64,000 bases of DNA from Streptomyces fildesensis (lineage in GTDB: Bacteria > Actinomycetota > Actinomycetes > Streptomycetales > Streptomycetaceae): positions 306,558-370,557 of the forward strand of contig NZ_JAAIKO010000006.1 of NCBI RefSeq assembly GCF_016107395.1. Reading direction: 5' to 3'. A program made the position numbers and the translations under genes. Shown in pieces: positions 43,262 through 52,047 of this stretch (positions are counted from its first letter, which is position 1; each line of letters starts with the position of its first letter). The notes under the pieces are model-generated. The model was not told the DNA's origin and did no database searches. It worked only from the letters and a program-made list of their open reading frames with translations.

Positions 43262-45244
43262 GTGGCAACCAGACTCCGCAGACCGCTCACCGTGGTCCTG
43301 AGCGCCGCCCTGATACCCGCCGGCTGTCTGCTGGGCACCGGCCCGGCCGCCGCGAACGACGGCGTGAGCCAGCCGGCGGCGAACTACTCGTCCGCGGCGA
43401 CGCCCAGCACGCCCATCGCCGCCCTCCCGCCGATGGGCTTCAACAACTGGTCCCGTTCGACGTGCGCGCCCCAGGCGCCGCTGGACGGCTCCAACCGGCT
43501 GGACTACTCCTTCCAGCAGTACATGAAGGACAACGCCAAAGGGCTGGCCGACACCGGTCTGATCGCCAAGGGCTATCGGACGATCACCGTCGACGACTGC
43601 TGGATGTACCGCAACAGCTCCGGCTATCTGCACGGCGGGCTCAACTGGGGCGGCGCCACCGACGTCCGCAACCCCGCGAAGCAGCCCGGCTTCGACTACG
43701 AACTGACGGCCTACGGCGACTACCTGCACAGCCTTGGCGCGAAGTTCGGCATCTACGAGACCTCCGGCACGCACACCTGCAGCACCGCCACGCCGACCGC
43801 ACCCAACCTGCCCAACGGCAGCGAGTACTACGAGCAGAAGGACGCCGACTCCTTCGTCTCGTGGGGCGTCGACCAGCTCAAGTACGACAACTGCGGCGAC
43901 GAGGAGCCGGTGCAGACGCTCGACACCCGCATGTCCAACGACCTGCGGACCGCGGTCACCTCCGCGGCCGGCAGCGGTGCCACGCCCAACATCACGTTCA
44001 ACATCTCCGCCCCGGCCGGCTACGGCAACGGCTCCACGAAGTTCGCCGCGATGAACTGGGTGCGCGGGCTCGGCCAGCTCTGGCGGGTGGGCCCGGACAT
44101 CTGGAACTACGGCGACGGCAAGAATCCGTGGAACGTGCCGCTGGCCGGCTACAACTTCGGTGCGTACCAGAGCTTCGACAACACTCTGGAGCTCAGCCGC
44201 TACCAGGGGCCGGGCAACTGGAACGACGCCGACATGCTGCTGATCGGCGACAACGGTATGACCACCGCCGAGGAACGCAGCCAGATGGCACTGTTCTCCG
44301 CACTGGCCGCACCCCTGGTGATCAGCACCGATGCCCGTAAGTTCCAGCCGTCGTACATCGCCGCCCACCCGGCGGAAGCGGTGCACCTGAACGCGTCCGT
44401 CGCGATCCTGGGCAACTCCGAAGTGATCGCGGTGGACCAGGACCCGCTGGGCGCCGGCGGCTACCGCGTCTCCGGCGGTGGGGCCGACGCGGACGGCTCC
44501 CCGGCCGCCACGACCGGTGACGACGTCGTCCTCAAGCCCCTCGCCGACGGCAGCAAGGCCGTCGTCGTGCTCAACAAGGGCTCCGCGGCCACCAACTACT
44601 CGCTCTCCCTCGCCGGTCTCGGCTTCAGCGCCGCGGGCTGCGGCTACGACGTCCGCGACCTGTGGGCACACAGCAGCAGCACGTCGACCGGGTCGGTGCC
44701 GCTCACGCTCGGCGCGCACGACAACGCGATGCTCAAGATCACTCCGCACGCCGGCTGCGGCAGCTTCACCCCGAGCGGACAGATCACCGCTTCACGCGAC
44801 AACTGGGGCAAAGCGTCGCTGTGCCTCGACAACTACCGATCCGGCACCGCCACCAACAACCCGGTCGACCTCTATCCCTGCACCGGTGGCTCCAACCAGC
44901 AGTGGCGGCGCAACTCCGACGGCACGGTCCAGCTGCTGCAGTCCGGCACCACGAACCTCTGTCTGACCGCACAGAGCGGTACGACCACCGGGGCGATCAA
45001 CGGGAAGTCCGGTCAGTGGGCGGGCGTCGCCCCGTGCGGGTCCGCCGCCGGCTACCAGACCTGGACGTACAACCGGGACGGAAACCTCAAGCTCAGCGGC
45101 ACCACCAAGTGCCTCGACAGCTATGGCGGGGCGACGACCACGAGCGGCACGCCCGTCGACCTGTACACCTGCGGAACCGCACCCGGCTCGCTCCAGACCA
45201 ACCAGACCTGGGCGGCTCCCTTCAACGCTCCACCCGCCGCCTGA
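43262..45244 (+). CDS. Secreted GH27 alpha-N-acetylgalactosaminidase/alpha-galactosidase with ricin-B lectin
   Basis: 660 residues from GTG 43262. Signal peptide 1-35. GH27 motifs: GFNNWSRSTC near 60, TVDDCWMY near 109, nucleophile Asp209 in KYDNC, and GNWNDADML (Asp322/Asp324 region, acid/base). The loop NISAPAG puts Ser249 and Ala252 where human NAGAL has S188/A191 and alpha-galactosidase A has E203/L206; those residues choose GalNAc over galactose. Beta-sandwich at about 400-500, then a ricin-type lectin domain with QxW motifs (QQW, QTW, QTW). A GH27 isomaltodextranase is the main alternative. Followed by a terminator and the DeoR gene. Confidence 0.85.
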   Translation: MATRLRRPLTVVLSAALIPAGCLLGTGPAAANDGVSQPAANYSSAATPSTPIAALPPMGFNNWSRSTCAPQAPLDGSNRLDYSFQQYMKDNAKGLADTGLIAKGYRTITVDDCWMYRNSSGYLHGGLNWGGATDVRNPAKQPGFDYELTAYGDYLHSLGAKFGIYETSGTHTCSTATPTAPNLPNGSEYYEQKDADSFVSWGVDQLKYDNCGDEEPVQTLDTRMSNDLRTAVTSAAGSGATPNITFNISAPAGYGNGSTKFAAMNWVRGLGQLWRVGPDIWNYGDGKNPWNVPLAGYNFGAYQSFDNTLELSRYQGPGNWNDADMLLIGDNGMTTAEERSQMALFSALAAPLVISTDARKFQPSYIAAHPAEAVHLNASVAILGNSEVIAVDQDPLGAGGYRVSGGGADADGSPAATTGDDVVLKPLADGSKAVVVLNKGSAATNYSLSLAGLGFSAAGCGYDVRDLWAHSSSTSTGSVPLTLGAHDNAMLKITPHAGCGSFTPSGQITASRDNWGKASLCLDNYRSGTATNNPVDLYPCTGGSNQQWRRNSDGTVQLLQSGTTNLCLTAQSGTTTGAINGKSGQWAGVAPCGSAAGYQTWTYNRDGNLKLSGTTKCLDSYGGATTTSGTPVDLYTCGTAPGSLQTNQTWAAPFNAPPAA

Positions 45245-45269
45245 CCTGACGGCGACCGGTCCGGCCCAC

Positions 45270-45303
45270 GGGGTCCGCGGCGATGTCCAACGCCGCGGAC
45301 CCC
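45270..45303 (+). terminator. Terminator hairpin after GH27 gene
   Basis: A perfect 13-bp stem GGGGTCCGCGGCG and its complement around an eight-base loop, followed by TTCTGTC, 25 bp after the stop. Confidence 0.78.
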
Positions 45304-45385
45304 TTCTGTCGTGTGCTCTCCCGGCTGTCCCGCCGGCGGCGGGAATGCTCACCTCACTGCTCTGACCTGGAGCTAGACTCCCCCC

Positions 45386-46144
45386 ATGCTCAAAGTTGAC
45401 AGAATCGCCCGGATCCTTGATCACGTTTCCAAGGAGGGCAGTGCCGACGTCCATGTGCTCACCGAGCTGCTCGGAGTGTCAGGGGCGACGGTCCGGCGCG
45501 ATCTGCAGACGCTGCACGAGCAGGGGCTGCTGCACCGCACCCGCGGTGGCGCGGTGACCGGCACGTTCAACCTGGAACTGCCGCTGCGCCACCGGGCGGG
45601 ACGCCAGCAGGACGAGAAGCGGCGGATCGCGCTCGCCGCGGCCCGTCTGGTCCCGGACGGAGCGGTGGTGGGGATGACCGGGGGCACCACGGTCACCGAG
45701 ATCGCCCGGGCGCTGGCCGACCGCAGCGGTATCACCGTCGTCACCAACGCGGTCAACATCGCCGCCGACCTGATCGCCCGGTCCGAGATCCGTCTCGTGG
45801 TCGTCGGCGGGAACGCCCGGACGGCCAGCTACGAACTGGTCGGACCGGCGGCCGAGCGGATGCTCGCCCAGTACAACCTGGACATCGCCTTCATCGGGGT
45901 GGACGGCCTGACCGCGAGCGAGGGCTGCACCACGCACGACGAGATGGAGGCCCACACCGACCGGGCCTTCCTGCGCAACAGTGCGCGCTCCGTGGTCGTC
46001 GCGGACAGCACCAAGATCGGCCGGGTGACCTTCGCGGAGATCTGCCCGCTCGCCGACATCGACGATCTCGTCACCGACGACAGCCTCGACGAAGCGCGGG
46101 AGCAGGCCATCGTCGAGTGCGGCGTCCGGGTGCTGCGGGTCTGA
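45386..46144 (+). CDS. DeoR-family repressor (AgaR-like)
   Basis: 252 residues. DeoR helix-turn-helix at 6-57 (ADVHVLTELLGVSGATVRRDLQTL and the LHRTRGGAV wing end) and a DeoRC sugar-phosphate-binding domain from about 75 (GMTGGTTVTEIARAL, VVTNAVNIAADL, VVVGGNARTASYELVGP, IGVDGL, VADSTKIG). It has the layout of AgaR/GatR/FruR repressors that sense a phosphosugar intermediate. Its place beside the SIS-ROK-PfkB-aldolase operon and the GH27 gene makes them its likely regulon. Confidence 0.9.
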   Translation: MLKVDRIARILDHVSKEGSADVHVLTELLGVSGATVRRDLQTLHEQGLLHRTRGGAVTGTFNLELPLRHRAGRQQDEKRRIALAAARLVPDGAVVGMTGGTTVTEIARALADRSGITVVTNAVNIAADLIARSEIRLVVVGGNARTASYELVGPAAERMLAQYNLDIAFIGVDGLTASEGCTTHDEMEAHTDRAFLRNSARSVVVADSTKIGRVTFAEICPLADIDDLVTDDSLDEAREQAIVECGVRVLRV

Positions 46145-46185
46145 CGTGGGGTAGCGGCACTCAAGGATCAGGTAGCCGCCTGAAG

Positions 46186-46228
46186 TTGGTCCAGACCTAT
46201 TGACGGTAGGTCTGGACCAATCTACCGT
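46186..46228 (+). promoter_or_regulatory. Chitinase promoter with two inverted DasR (dre) boxes
   Basis: TTGGTCCAGACCTA (46186-46199) and its exact reverse complement (46207-46220) flank TTGACGG. The core TGGTCCAGACCT is the 12-bp element known from streptomycete chitinase promoters and bound by the GlcNAc regulator DasR. TTGACG (46200-46205) and TACCGT (46223-46228), 17 bp apart, form the promoter: the first box abuts the -35 and the second fills the spacer. Confidence 0.82.
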
Positions 46229-46338
46229 GGGCGACGCTCGCGACGAGTCCTGTGCCTTCTGCCAACTCACCCACTGTCCTGCGCCCGTGGACGCCATGTG
46301 GACCCGGTGATGGTGTTCATGGAGAGACGGAGCGAAAC

Positions 46339-47394
46339 ATGATCGGTCGGACATCACGTCTGCTGGGAGTCGGCCTGGCGACGGCCTTCGCCGTCCAGAT
46401 GCTCGTCGCCGCGGCGCCGAGCGCCGCACCCCAGGCCACCGTGTGCGCGGTCAAGTCGAAGCCGGCGGGCAAGGTACTCCAGGGGTACTGGGAGAACTGG
46501 GACGGCGCCGCGAACGGTGTGCACCCCCCGCTCGGCTGGATCCCGATCACCGACGCCCGCATCCATGATCACGGCTACAACGTCATCAACGCGGCGTTCC
46601 CCGTCATCCACTCGGACGGCACCGTCCTGTGGCAGGACGGGATGGACTCGACCGTGAAGGTGCCGACCCCGGCCGAGATGTGCCAGGCCAAGGCAGCCGG
46701 TCAGACGATCCTGATGTCCATCGGCGGTGCGGCGGCAGGGATCGACCTCAACTCCACCGCTGTCGCGGACCGGTTCATCGCGACCGTGGTGCCGATCCTC
46801 AAGGCGTACAACTTCGACGGCATCGACATCGACATCGAGACCGGTCTCATCGGCAGCGGCACCATCACCAAGCTGTCCGCCTCGCAGGCCAACCTCGTGC
46901 GCATCATCGACGGCGTCCTCGCCCAGATGCCCTCGAACTTCGGTCTGACCATGGCGCCCGAGACCGCCTACGTCACCGGCGGCAGCGTGGCCTACGGCTC
47001 GATCTGGGGCGCGTACCTGCCCATCGTCAAGAAGTACGCGGACAACGGCCGGCTGTGGTGGCTGAACATGCAGTACTACAACGGCAGCATGTACGGGTGC
47101 TCCGGCGACTCCTACTCCGCCGGCACGGTCGCGGGGTTCACCGCGCAGACCGACTGCCTGAACAAGGGACTCGTCGTCCAGGGCACCACCATCAAGGTCC
47201 CCTACGACAAGCAGGTCCCGGGACTGCCCGCCCAACCGGGCGCCGGGGGCGGGTACATGGCACCGAACCTGGTGTCCCAGGCCTGGAACAAGTACAGCGG
47301 CGGCCTCAAGGGGCTCATGACCTGGTCCATCAACTGGGACGGCTCGAAGGGATGGACCTTCGGGAACAACGTCAAGGCCCTCCAGGGGCGCTGA
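46339..47394 (+). CDS. Secreted GH18 chitinase / endoglycosidase-like enzyme
   Basis: 351 residues. Signal peptide 1-31, then a single GH18 barrel beginning GKVLQGYWENWDG. The catalytic motif DGIDIDIE ends at the proton donor Glu167, with LMSIGG near 130 and the late-strand MTWSINWD near 335. It hydrolyses beta-1,4-GlcNAc linkages in chitin or related glycans. There is no separate chitin-binding domain. GGAGAG lies upstream of ATG 46339, and the dre-box promoter ties it to GlcNAc control. An intrinsic terminator follows. Confidence 0.92.
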   Translation: MIGRTSRLLGVGLATAFAVQMLVAAAPSAAPQATVCAVKSKPAGKVLQGYWENWDGAANGVHPPLGWIPITDARIHDHGYNVINAAFPVIHSDGTVLWQDGMDSTVKVPTPAEMCQAKAAGQTILMSIGGAAAGIDLNSTAVADRFIATVVPILKAYNFDGIDIDIETGLIGSGTITKLSASQANLVRIIDGVLAQMPSNFGLTMAPETAYVTGGSVAYGSIWGAYLPIVKKYADNGRLWWLNMQYYNGSMYGCSGDSYSAGTVAGFTAQTDCLNKGLVVQGTTIKVPYDKQVPGLPAQPGAGGGYMAPNLVSQAWNKYSGGLKGLMTWSINWDGSKGWTFGNNVKALQGR

Positions 47395-47445
47395 ATCGGG
47401 CTTCATAGCATTGCGACGATGACCTGGCAAACGTGCAGGTCAAGA

Positions 47446-47481
47446 GGGGTCCGGTTTTTCGAAGCCGGGCCCCTGGTTTTT
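47446..47481 (+). terminator. Intrinsic terminator after GH18 gene
   Basis: A 9-bp stem GGGGTCCGG/CCGGGCCCC (one G-U pair) with a T-rich loop, followed by TGGTTTTT, 51 bp past the stop. One of the few hairpins here with a real U-tract. Confidence 0.75.
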
Positions 47482-48870
47482 CCCGTGCTGGGATGGTGCT
47501 GGGATAACTCACCCTTCGACACCTGTCATCACCCTTGATCATCTCTACCGTGCTGGGATCGTGCTGGGACGGCTGCGAGGCCCCGTGCCGGGCCGCAGGC
47601 GTCGTTCACTGCAGACGAGGTAGACCCAGCCGGACGGGCCCGAACCCATATATTTTCGTCTCCACTCCGAGGTTCTCTGCGCTGTGCCTCTCGGCTTTGC
47701 CAGGCAGGATCACTGACCTGTGGAGCTGCCAGCGCTCTCGCAGTGCTACGGAAAACATCATTGTCGGCGTAGGCGCGACTCGCCCCTCGGAAACCTTCGT
47801 GGCTGTCTATGTGCGACGAACCCCACAGGGCTGATGACGACACTTGTCCGCCGTCCCGCGAGCCAGCCGCGCCGGCTAATGAGTCGGACGTCCTGGGAAT
47901 CTGAATGAAGTAACGGAAATCCGCTATGTGCCCCGGCGCGAGGGCGGATCCGCGCCGGAGGGGAGAGGCCGACGACCTCGGCGCGTACGTCGTGAAGTTG
48001 TCCAGCTGACGGCTTTGACCTGGAGTGATGTCGCTGAACGGGGCTCTGGCCTGGGCGGATCCGTCTTTCTTTCAGACTCGTGCCCGGTTGTGCAGTTGAT
48101 ACTCCCCACGCGCTCCCCAGAGGCGCTCGCACTCCCCAAATTCTCCCCAAGAGGTACTGCCGTAGGAGCATCGCCTGTCCCGTCTGGCGGTGCAGGTGTG
48201 GGTCGTGCCGATTCGCTTTGCGTAAGCGCTCAGAGGAGGTGTCCGCATTCGCCCAGTCAGATGTCGCGGAAGGGACCACGCGAGTCCGTGACCTGCCGGA
48301 ATGGCAGGCTGCTGGGCGCCGACCAGCGAATATGGTCTTTCGGTTGTTTCACGGTAATGCCCGTTGATGCGGCCGGAAGTCCCAGAAGAGTCCCAGGGTC
48401 GGTGGCCATTCTTGGGGCTCTGCGCAGTGGTCGAGGCTGCATCTGGGCTGGGGTTCGTGCATCGGTGCTCGGCCTGGAACGAACGGCATCGTACGTGTCT
48501 GCAGCAGCTCGACGCTGGGGCAGACAGCTTGCTGGCTGCGCGGGCATGGTAGTTACCGGTTGGTTCATGGCGTTGGCTAGGTCATCCTCGAACTACCCCC
48601 GCTCGCGCGGGGAGACCTTGATGGTTGACAGGTTCAAAGCACGCGAGTTCGCAGAATCCTGGACGCCCCTGGTGGGGAACCCGCACGGGGATGGCCGCTT
48701 TCTGCCGCGTTCCGCGGCGGGTTCGCGCGGTGACTTGCCCGGCGTCGCGGTGTTTCAGAAGCCCGTCTGAATGCAGTCACGTAATCGGGCCGGGTGGTGA
48801 GGACCGGCCAGCTCGGCCGCAGCCCGTTAGCCAGGTCCCCTCGCCTCCATAAAGAGCTGCCGTGAGTAAT
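47482..48870. other. Non-coding accessory stretch with short repeats
   Basis: About 1.4 kb with low coding bias; the frames that stay open (the longest is 280 codons at 47928-48770) have unstructured composition and no usable start. It holds GTGCTGGGA at 47485, 47496, 47550 and 47561, CTCCCCA at 48102, 48113, 48132 and 48143, and one CRISPR-like repeat at 48589. The pattern suits decayed mobile DNA next to the IS elements. Confidence 0.5.
48589..48617 (-). repeat. Isolated type I-E-like CRISPR repeat
   Basis: On the minus strand this 29-bp segment contains CCCCGCGCGAGCGGGG, a 6-bp stem with GCGA loop placed as in E. coli and actinobacterial type I-E repeats (same length, same position of the stem). 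Only one copy is present and no cas gene is in the window, so it is not an array; it may be a remnant or a chance hairpin. Confidence 0.35.
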
Positions 48871-49724
48871 AAGACGACGTTTCCTTTGGCGGGGGTTGTC
48901 ATTGTGTTGGTATGACGAGTCTTGCTGAGCATCTGGTCTCGGATGAGTTGTGGGAGTTGTTTCGGCGGGTGGTGCCGGAGACGGTGGTGGTGCGTCCGCA
49001 GGGCGGGGGCCGTCGGCGGGCCGGCGACCGTGAATGCCTGACCGCGATCGTGTTCGTGGCCACGTCTGGATGCTCCTGGCGGCAGTTACCGCCGGTGTTC
49101 GGGCCGGCCTGGCCCACCGTCTACCGACGTTTTGCGCGGTGGACCCAGCTGCGTGTCTGGGCCCGCCTGCACCGCGTCATCCTCGATGAACTCGGTGCTC
49201 AGGGGGGTTTGGACTGGTCACGATTCGCCGTTGACTCCGTAAGTGTCCGCGCCCTCAAAGGGGGCAGCTGACCGGACCGAATCCGACCGATCGCGGCAAG
49301 TTGGGATCGAAAATCCATCTCGTCGTCGATCGTGCCGACCTGCCCGTCTCTGTCGCCATCTCGGCCGCCAATACCCACGACAGCCTGGCCCTGCAACCGC
49401 TGGTCATGGGGATCCCGCCCGTCCGCAGCCCTCGCGGTCCGCGGCGTCGCCGCCCGGCAAAGCTCCGCGGCGACAAGGGCTACGACTATCCCTACCTGCG
49501 TCGATGGCTCCGCGAGCAGAACATCATTCCTCGCATCGCCCGGCGCGGCGTTGAGAACTCACAACGCCTGGGCCAACACCGCTGGGTGGTCGAGCGCACC
49601 ATGTCCTGGCTCGGCGGATGTCGTCGCCTCCACCGACGCTACGAACGCAAGCCCGAGCACTTCCTGGCGTTCACTGCCATCGCCACCAGCCTCATCAACC
49701 ACCGCCGACTCACCAAATGAAACG
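48871..49724 (+). mobile_element. IS5-family insertion sequence
   Basis: Bounded by imperfect inverted repeats CGTTTCCTTTGG (48878-48889) and CCAAATGAAACG (49713-49724), 11 of 12 matching. It contains a two-frame DDE transposase. No target duplication could be confirmed, so the outer ends are approximate. Confidence 0.75.
48912..49720 (+). CDS. IS5-family DDE transposase (two frames, -1 frameshift)
   Basis: The first frame (48912-49271, 119 residues) has the N-terminal helix-turn-helix and first catalytic Asp in FAVDSVSVRALKGG. At AAAGGGGGC (49255-49263) a -1 shift joins it to the second frame, which reads on as QLTGPNPTDRGKLGSKIHLV, then second Asp in ANTHDS, DKGYDYPYLR and the catalytic Glu region VVERTMSWL, ending at 49720. 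The shift site and joined product of about 269 residues are normal for this IS group, so the transposase is probably intact. Confidence 0.82.
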
Positions 49725-49732
49725 ACTTCGTA

Positions 49733-50183
49733 GCCTCATTGATCTTGATGCTGCCGGGCACGGGCGGCGCGAGACCCGCTCGGTACGCACGCTCACGGTC
49801 ACCGGCCTCGGCCTGGAGTCCCCCACGTCGTCCAGGCGGCGAAGATCCTGCGGCATCGCACCGACGTCAAGACCCGCAAGGTCACCCGACAGACCGTCCA
49901 CGCCATCACTGACATGACCGCGCGTGAGGCATCGCCGCAGCTCATCGGCCGTCTCGCCAGGTCGCAGTGGGGCATCGAGGCCGTCCACCACGTCAGAGAC
50001 GTGACGTTCGCCGAGGACGCCTCCAAGGTCCGGACCGGACACGGACCGGAGAACATGGCCACGCTGCGGAACTTCGCGATCAACACCCTTTGGGACGCCG
50101 GCCACCACAGTATCGCCGCCGGACTGCGGGAGGTCTCCTACACGCCGTTCACCCGCTCGCTCGACCTGCTCGGGCTTGCCTGA
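49733..50183 (+). pseudogene. ISAs1-family transposase C-terminal remnant
   Basis: Starts abruptly after the IS5 element with GHGRRETRSVRTLTVTGLGLE, then needs a frame change near 49822 (one base missing in GAGTCCCCCAC) to continue as HVVQAAKILRH and the conserved end WGIEAVHHVRDVTFAEDASKVRTG. The 5' part is absent. Non-functional. Confidence 0.8.
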
Positions 50184-50200
50184 CCAGCATTGCCACATGA

Positions 50201-50725
50201 TCACCTGGACTTTGAATCAGCCCTGCCGGGCGACCCGCTACCGGCGCGATACCGTCGACCAGGGCGGGGCTCTGCGTGACGTCGTTGACGTTGGCCGCGG
50301 TGGTGATGACCTTGAGCGGGGTGCCGCGTCCGTCGCAGATCAAGTGGTGCTTGCTGCCCGTCTTGCGCCGGTCGACAGGGGACGGACCGGTGTCGGCAAA
50401 ACCTCTTTCGCGCGGATGTGGGAGCCGTCCACGCGTGCCCGTGACCAGTTGAGTCCGCCGACCACGTTCAACTCGGAGAGCAGGATGCGGTGCAGCTGGT
50501 CGAAGACGCCGGCCTGCTCCCACCGTCCAGGCGGCGCCAGCAGGTCTGCCCGGAACCGAACCCCAGCTCCAGCGGCAGCAGTTGCCAGGCAATATCGTTG
50601 TAGAGGACCTACAGAATGCCCTGCAGACGGAGCCTGTCTGCCACCGGCCGTTGCTGCCGCCCTGGGGACCGCTCGGGCCAGGGCGGCAGCAACGGCTCGA
50701 TCAGTGCCCACAAGTCGTCATCCAC
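50201..50725 (-). pseudogene. Degenerate IS5-family transposase remnant
   Basis: Reading from GTG 50725: DDDLWALIEPLLPPWPERSPG, an in-frame TAG at 50609-50611, a frame change after CWRRLDG, the core GVFDQLHRILLSELNVVGGLNW and ARVDGSHIRAKE, and another frame change before TGPSPVDRRKTGSKHH. The C-terminal third is missing, cut off near 50200 where it meets the ISAs1 fragment. It is a different IS from the intact one at 48871. Confidence 0.8.
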
Positions 50726-51036
50726 GATTCACGGCCGAGTAATCACACCATCACGAACGGCCGAATCATCTTACCGGTTACGCCCGACCAGGGCATCTCA
50801 ACAAGATCGTGTTACGACCTCTCAGACCTCGTTGGTGCTGCTGCCGGGCGACGGCTTCGACCGGCCCGGGTGGTCGGTCGGGGTATCACCTAGCCAACTT
50901 GCACTGCCTCAAGATCGGCCACCGGCTTTGCAAGATCCTCAACGGCTGCCGCGCGGATCGGTGGGGCCTCGACGTCCTGACGCGCGGCGGTGGCCCTCCG
51001 GCGCCGCGCCTGCCGATGGGCCGCCGGCGGCGGGAC
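50726..51036. other. Intergenic between IS debris and rbsC
   Basis: 310 bp with no gene. It holds a hairpin (50982-51009) suited to end the minus-strand ribose operon. The rest has no recognisable content. Confidence 0.5.
50982..51009 (-). terminator. Terminator hairpin after rbsC
   Basis: A perfect 8-bp stem GCGCGGCG/CGCCGCGC with a 12-base loop, 28 bp past the rbsC stop. Confidence 0.55.
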
Positions 51037-52047
51037 TCAGGGCCGTGCGACGAGGCGGGAGGCGAGCCGGCCGCGGTAGTGGTCGACCACCACGGCGACC
51101 ATGATGACCGCGCCGGTGATCATCTGGCGCTGGAAGTCCGATACACCCATCAGCAGCAAGCCATTGGTCAGTACACCCAGCAGACAGGCGCCCAGCAGCG
51201 TGCCGACCATCGAGCCCTTGCCGCCGGACAGCGAGGCGCCGCCAATCACCACGGCGGCGATCGCGTTGAGCTCGTAGCCGCTACCCAGGATCGGGCTGGC
51301 GATGTTGAGGCGGGCCATGTACGTCACGGCGGCGATGCCGACGGTGAAGCCCGCGATCACGAACGCGGCGACCTTCACCACGCCGGTGCGGTGCCCGGAG
51401 AGCCGGACTGCTTCCTCGTTGCTGCCGATCGCGAAGACGAGCCTGCCGAAGACGGTCCGGGTGAGTACCAGATGTCCGACCGCGACCATCAGCAGGGATA
51501 TCCAGAAGAGAGTGGGGATCCCCAGCAGCGTCGAGGTGCCGAAGCGGTTGAAGCTCTCGGGGAAGTCGTACAGCGTCTTGGCGTCGGTGTACTGCAGTGC
51601 CGCGCCCCGCGCCACGTTGAGCATGCCCAGGGTGACGATGAAGGACGGCACACGCCAGCGTTCCGAAACCAGCCCGTTGACCAGCCCGCAGCCCATGCCC
51701 ACCAGCGCGGAGACCAGCACGGCGAGCAGTACCGCGGCGGACGTGGACAGTCCGCCGGCCGTCAGTACGTCGCCGGAGACGACGGCCGACAGTGCCATGA
51801 CCGACCCGACCGACAGATCGATGCCGCCGACGAGGATGACGAAGGTCATGCCGACCGCGAGCATCGTGTTGAGGGTGATCTCGGTGGCGATGTGCGTGAT
51901 GTTGTCTGAGGTGGCGAACTTCGGTGCGGACAGCGTGAAGATGGCCACCAGGGCGAGCAGGGCGATACCGATACCGGCCTCGCCCATCACCTGCTGAGCC
52001 AGCGAGGAGGCCGGGTGCGGTTTGCGGCCGAGCGTTACGGAAGTCAT
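51037..52047 (-). CDS. rbsC: Ribose ABC transporter permease
   Basis: 336 residues, about nine membrane helices. The AraH/RbsC family motifs are GMTFVILVGGIDLSVGS near 65, RWRVPSFIVTLGML near 128 and AIAAVVIGGASLSGGKGS near 260. It forms the membrane channel for ribose import. It overlaps rbsA by ATGA and ends the operon. Confidence 0.93.
   Translation of the reverse strand: MTSVTLGRKPHPASSLAQQVMGEAGIGIALLALVAIFTLSAPKFATSDNITHIATEITLNTMLAVGMTFVILVGGIDLSVGSVMALSAVVSGDVLTAGGLSTSAAVLLAVLVSALVGMGCGLVNGLVSERWRVPSFIVTLGMLNVARGAALQYTDAKTLYDFPESFNRFGTSTLLGIPTLFWISLLMVAVGHLVLTRTVFGRLVFAIGSNEEAVRLSGHRTGVVKVAAFVIAGFTVGIAAVTYMARLNIASPILGSGYELNAIAAVVIGGASLSGGKGSMVGTLLGACLLGVLTNGLLLMGVSDFQRQMITGAVIMVAVVVDHYRGRLASRLVARP

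Noticed and set aside
47620..47660. A T-loop-like GGGTTCGGGCCC on the minus strand suggesting a tRNA
   Set aside because: No acceptor, D-arm or anticodon stem can be folded around it.
48651..48700. A second CRISPR repeat one spacer length from the first
   Set aside because: The GGGGAACCCGCACGGGGATGG-like stretch has a different stem spacing and does not align to the 29-bp repeat, so no array can be claimed.
47928..48770. A 280-codon frame upstream of the IS5 element
   Set aside because: No ribosome-binding site, poor third-position bias, and no recognisable domain; it also runs through the CRISPR-like hairpin.
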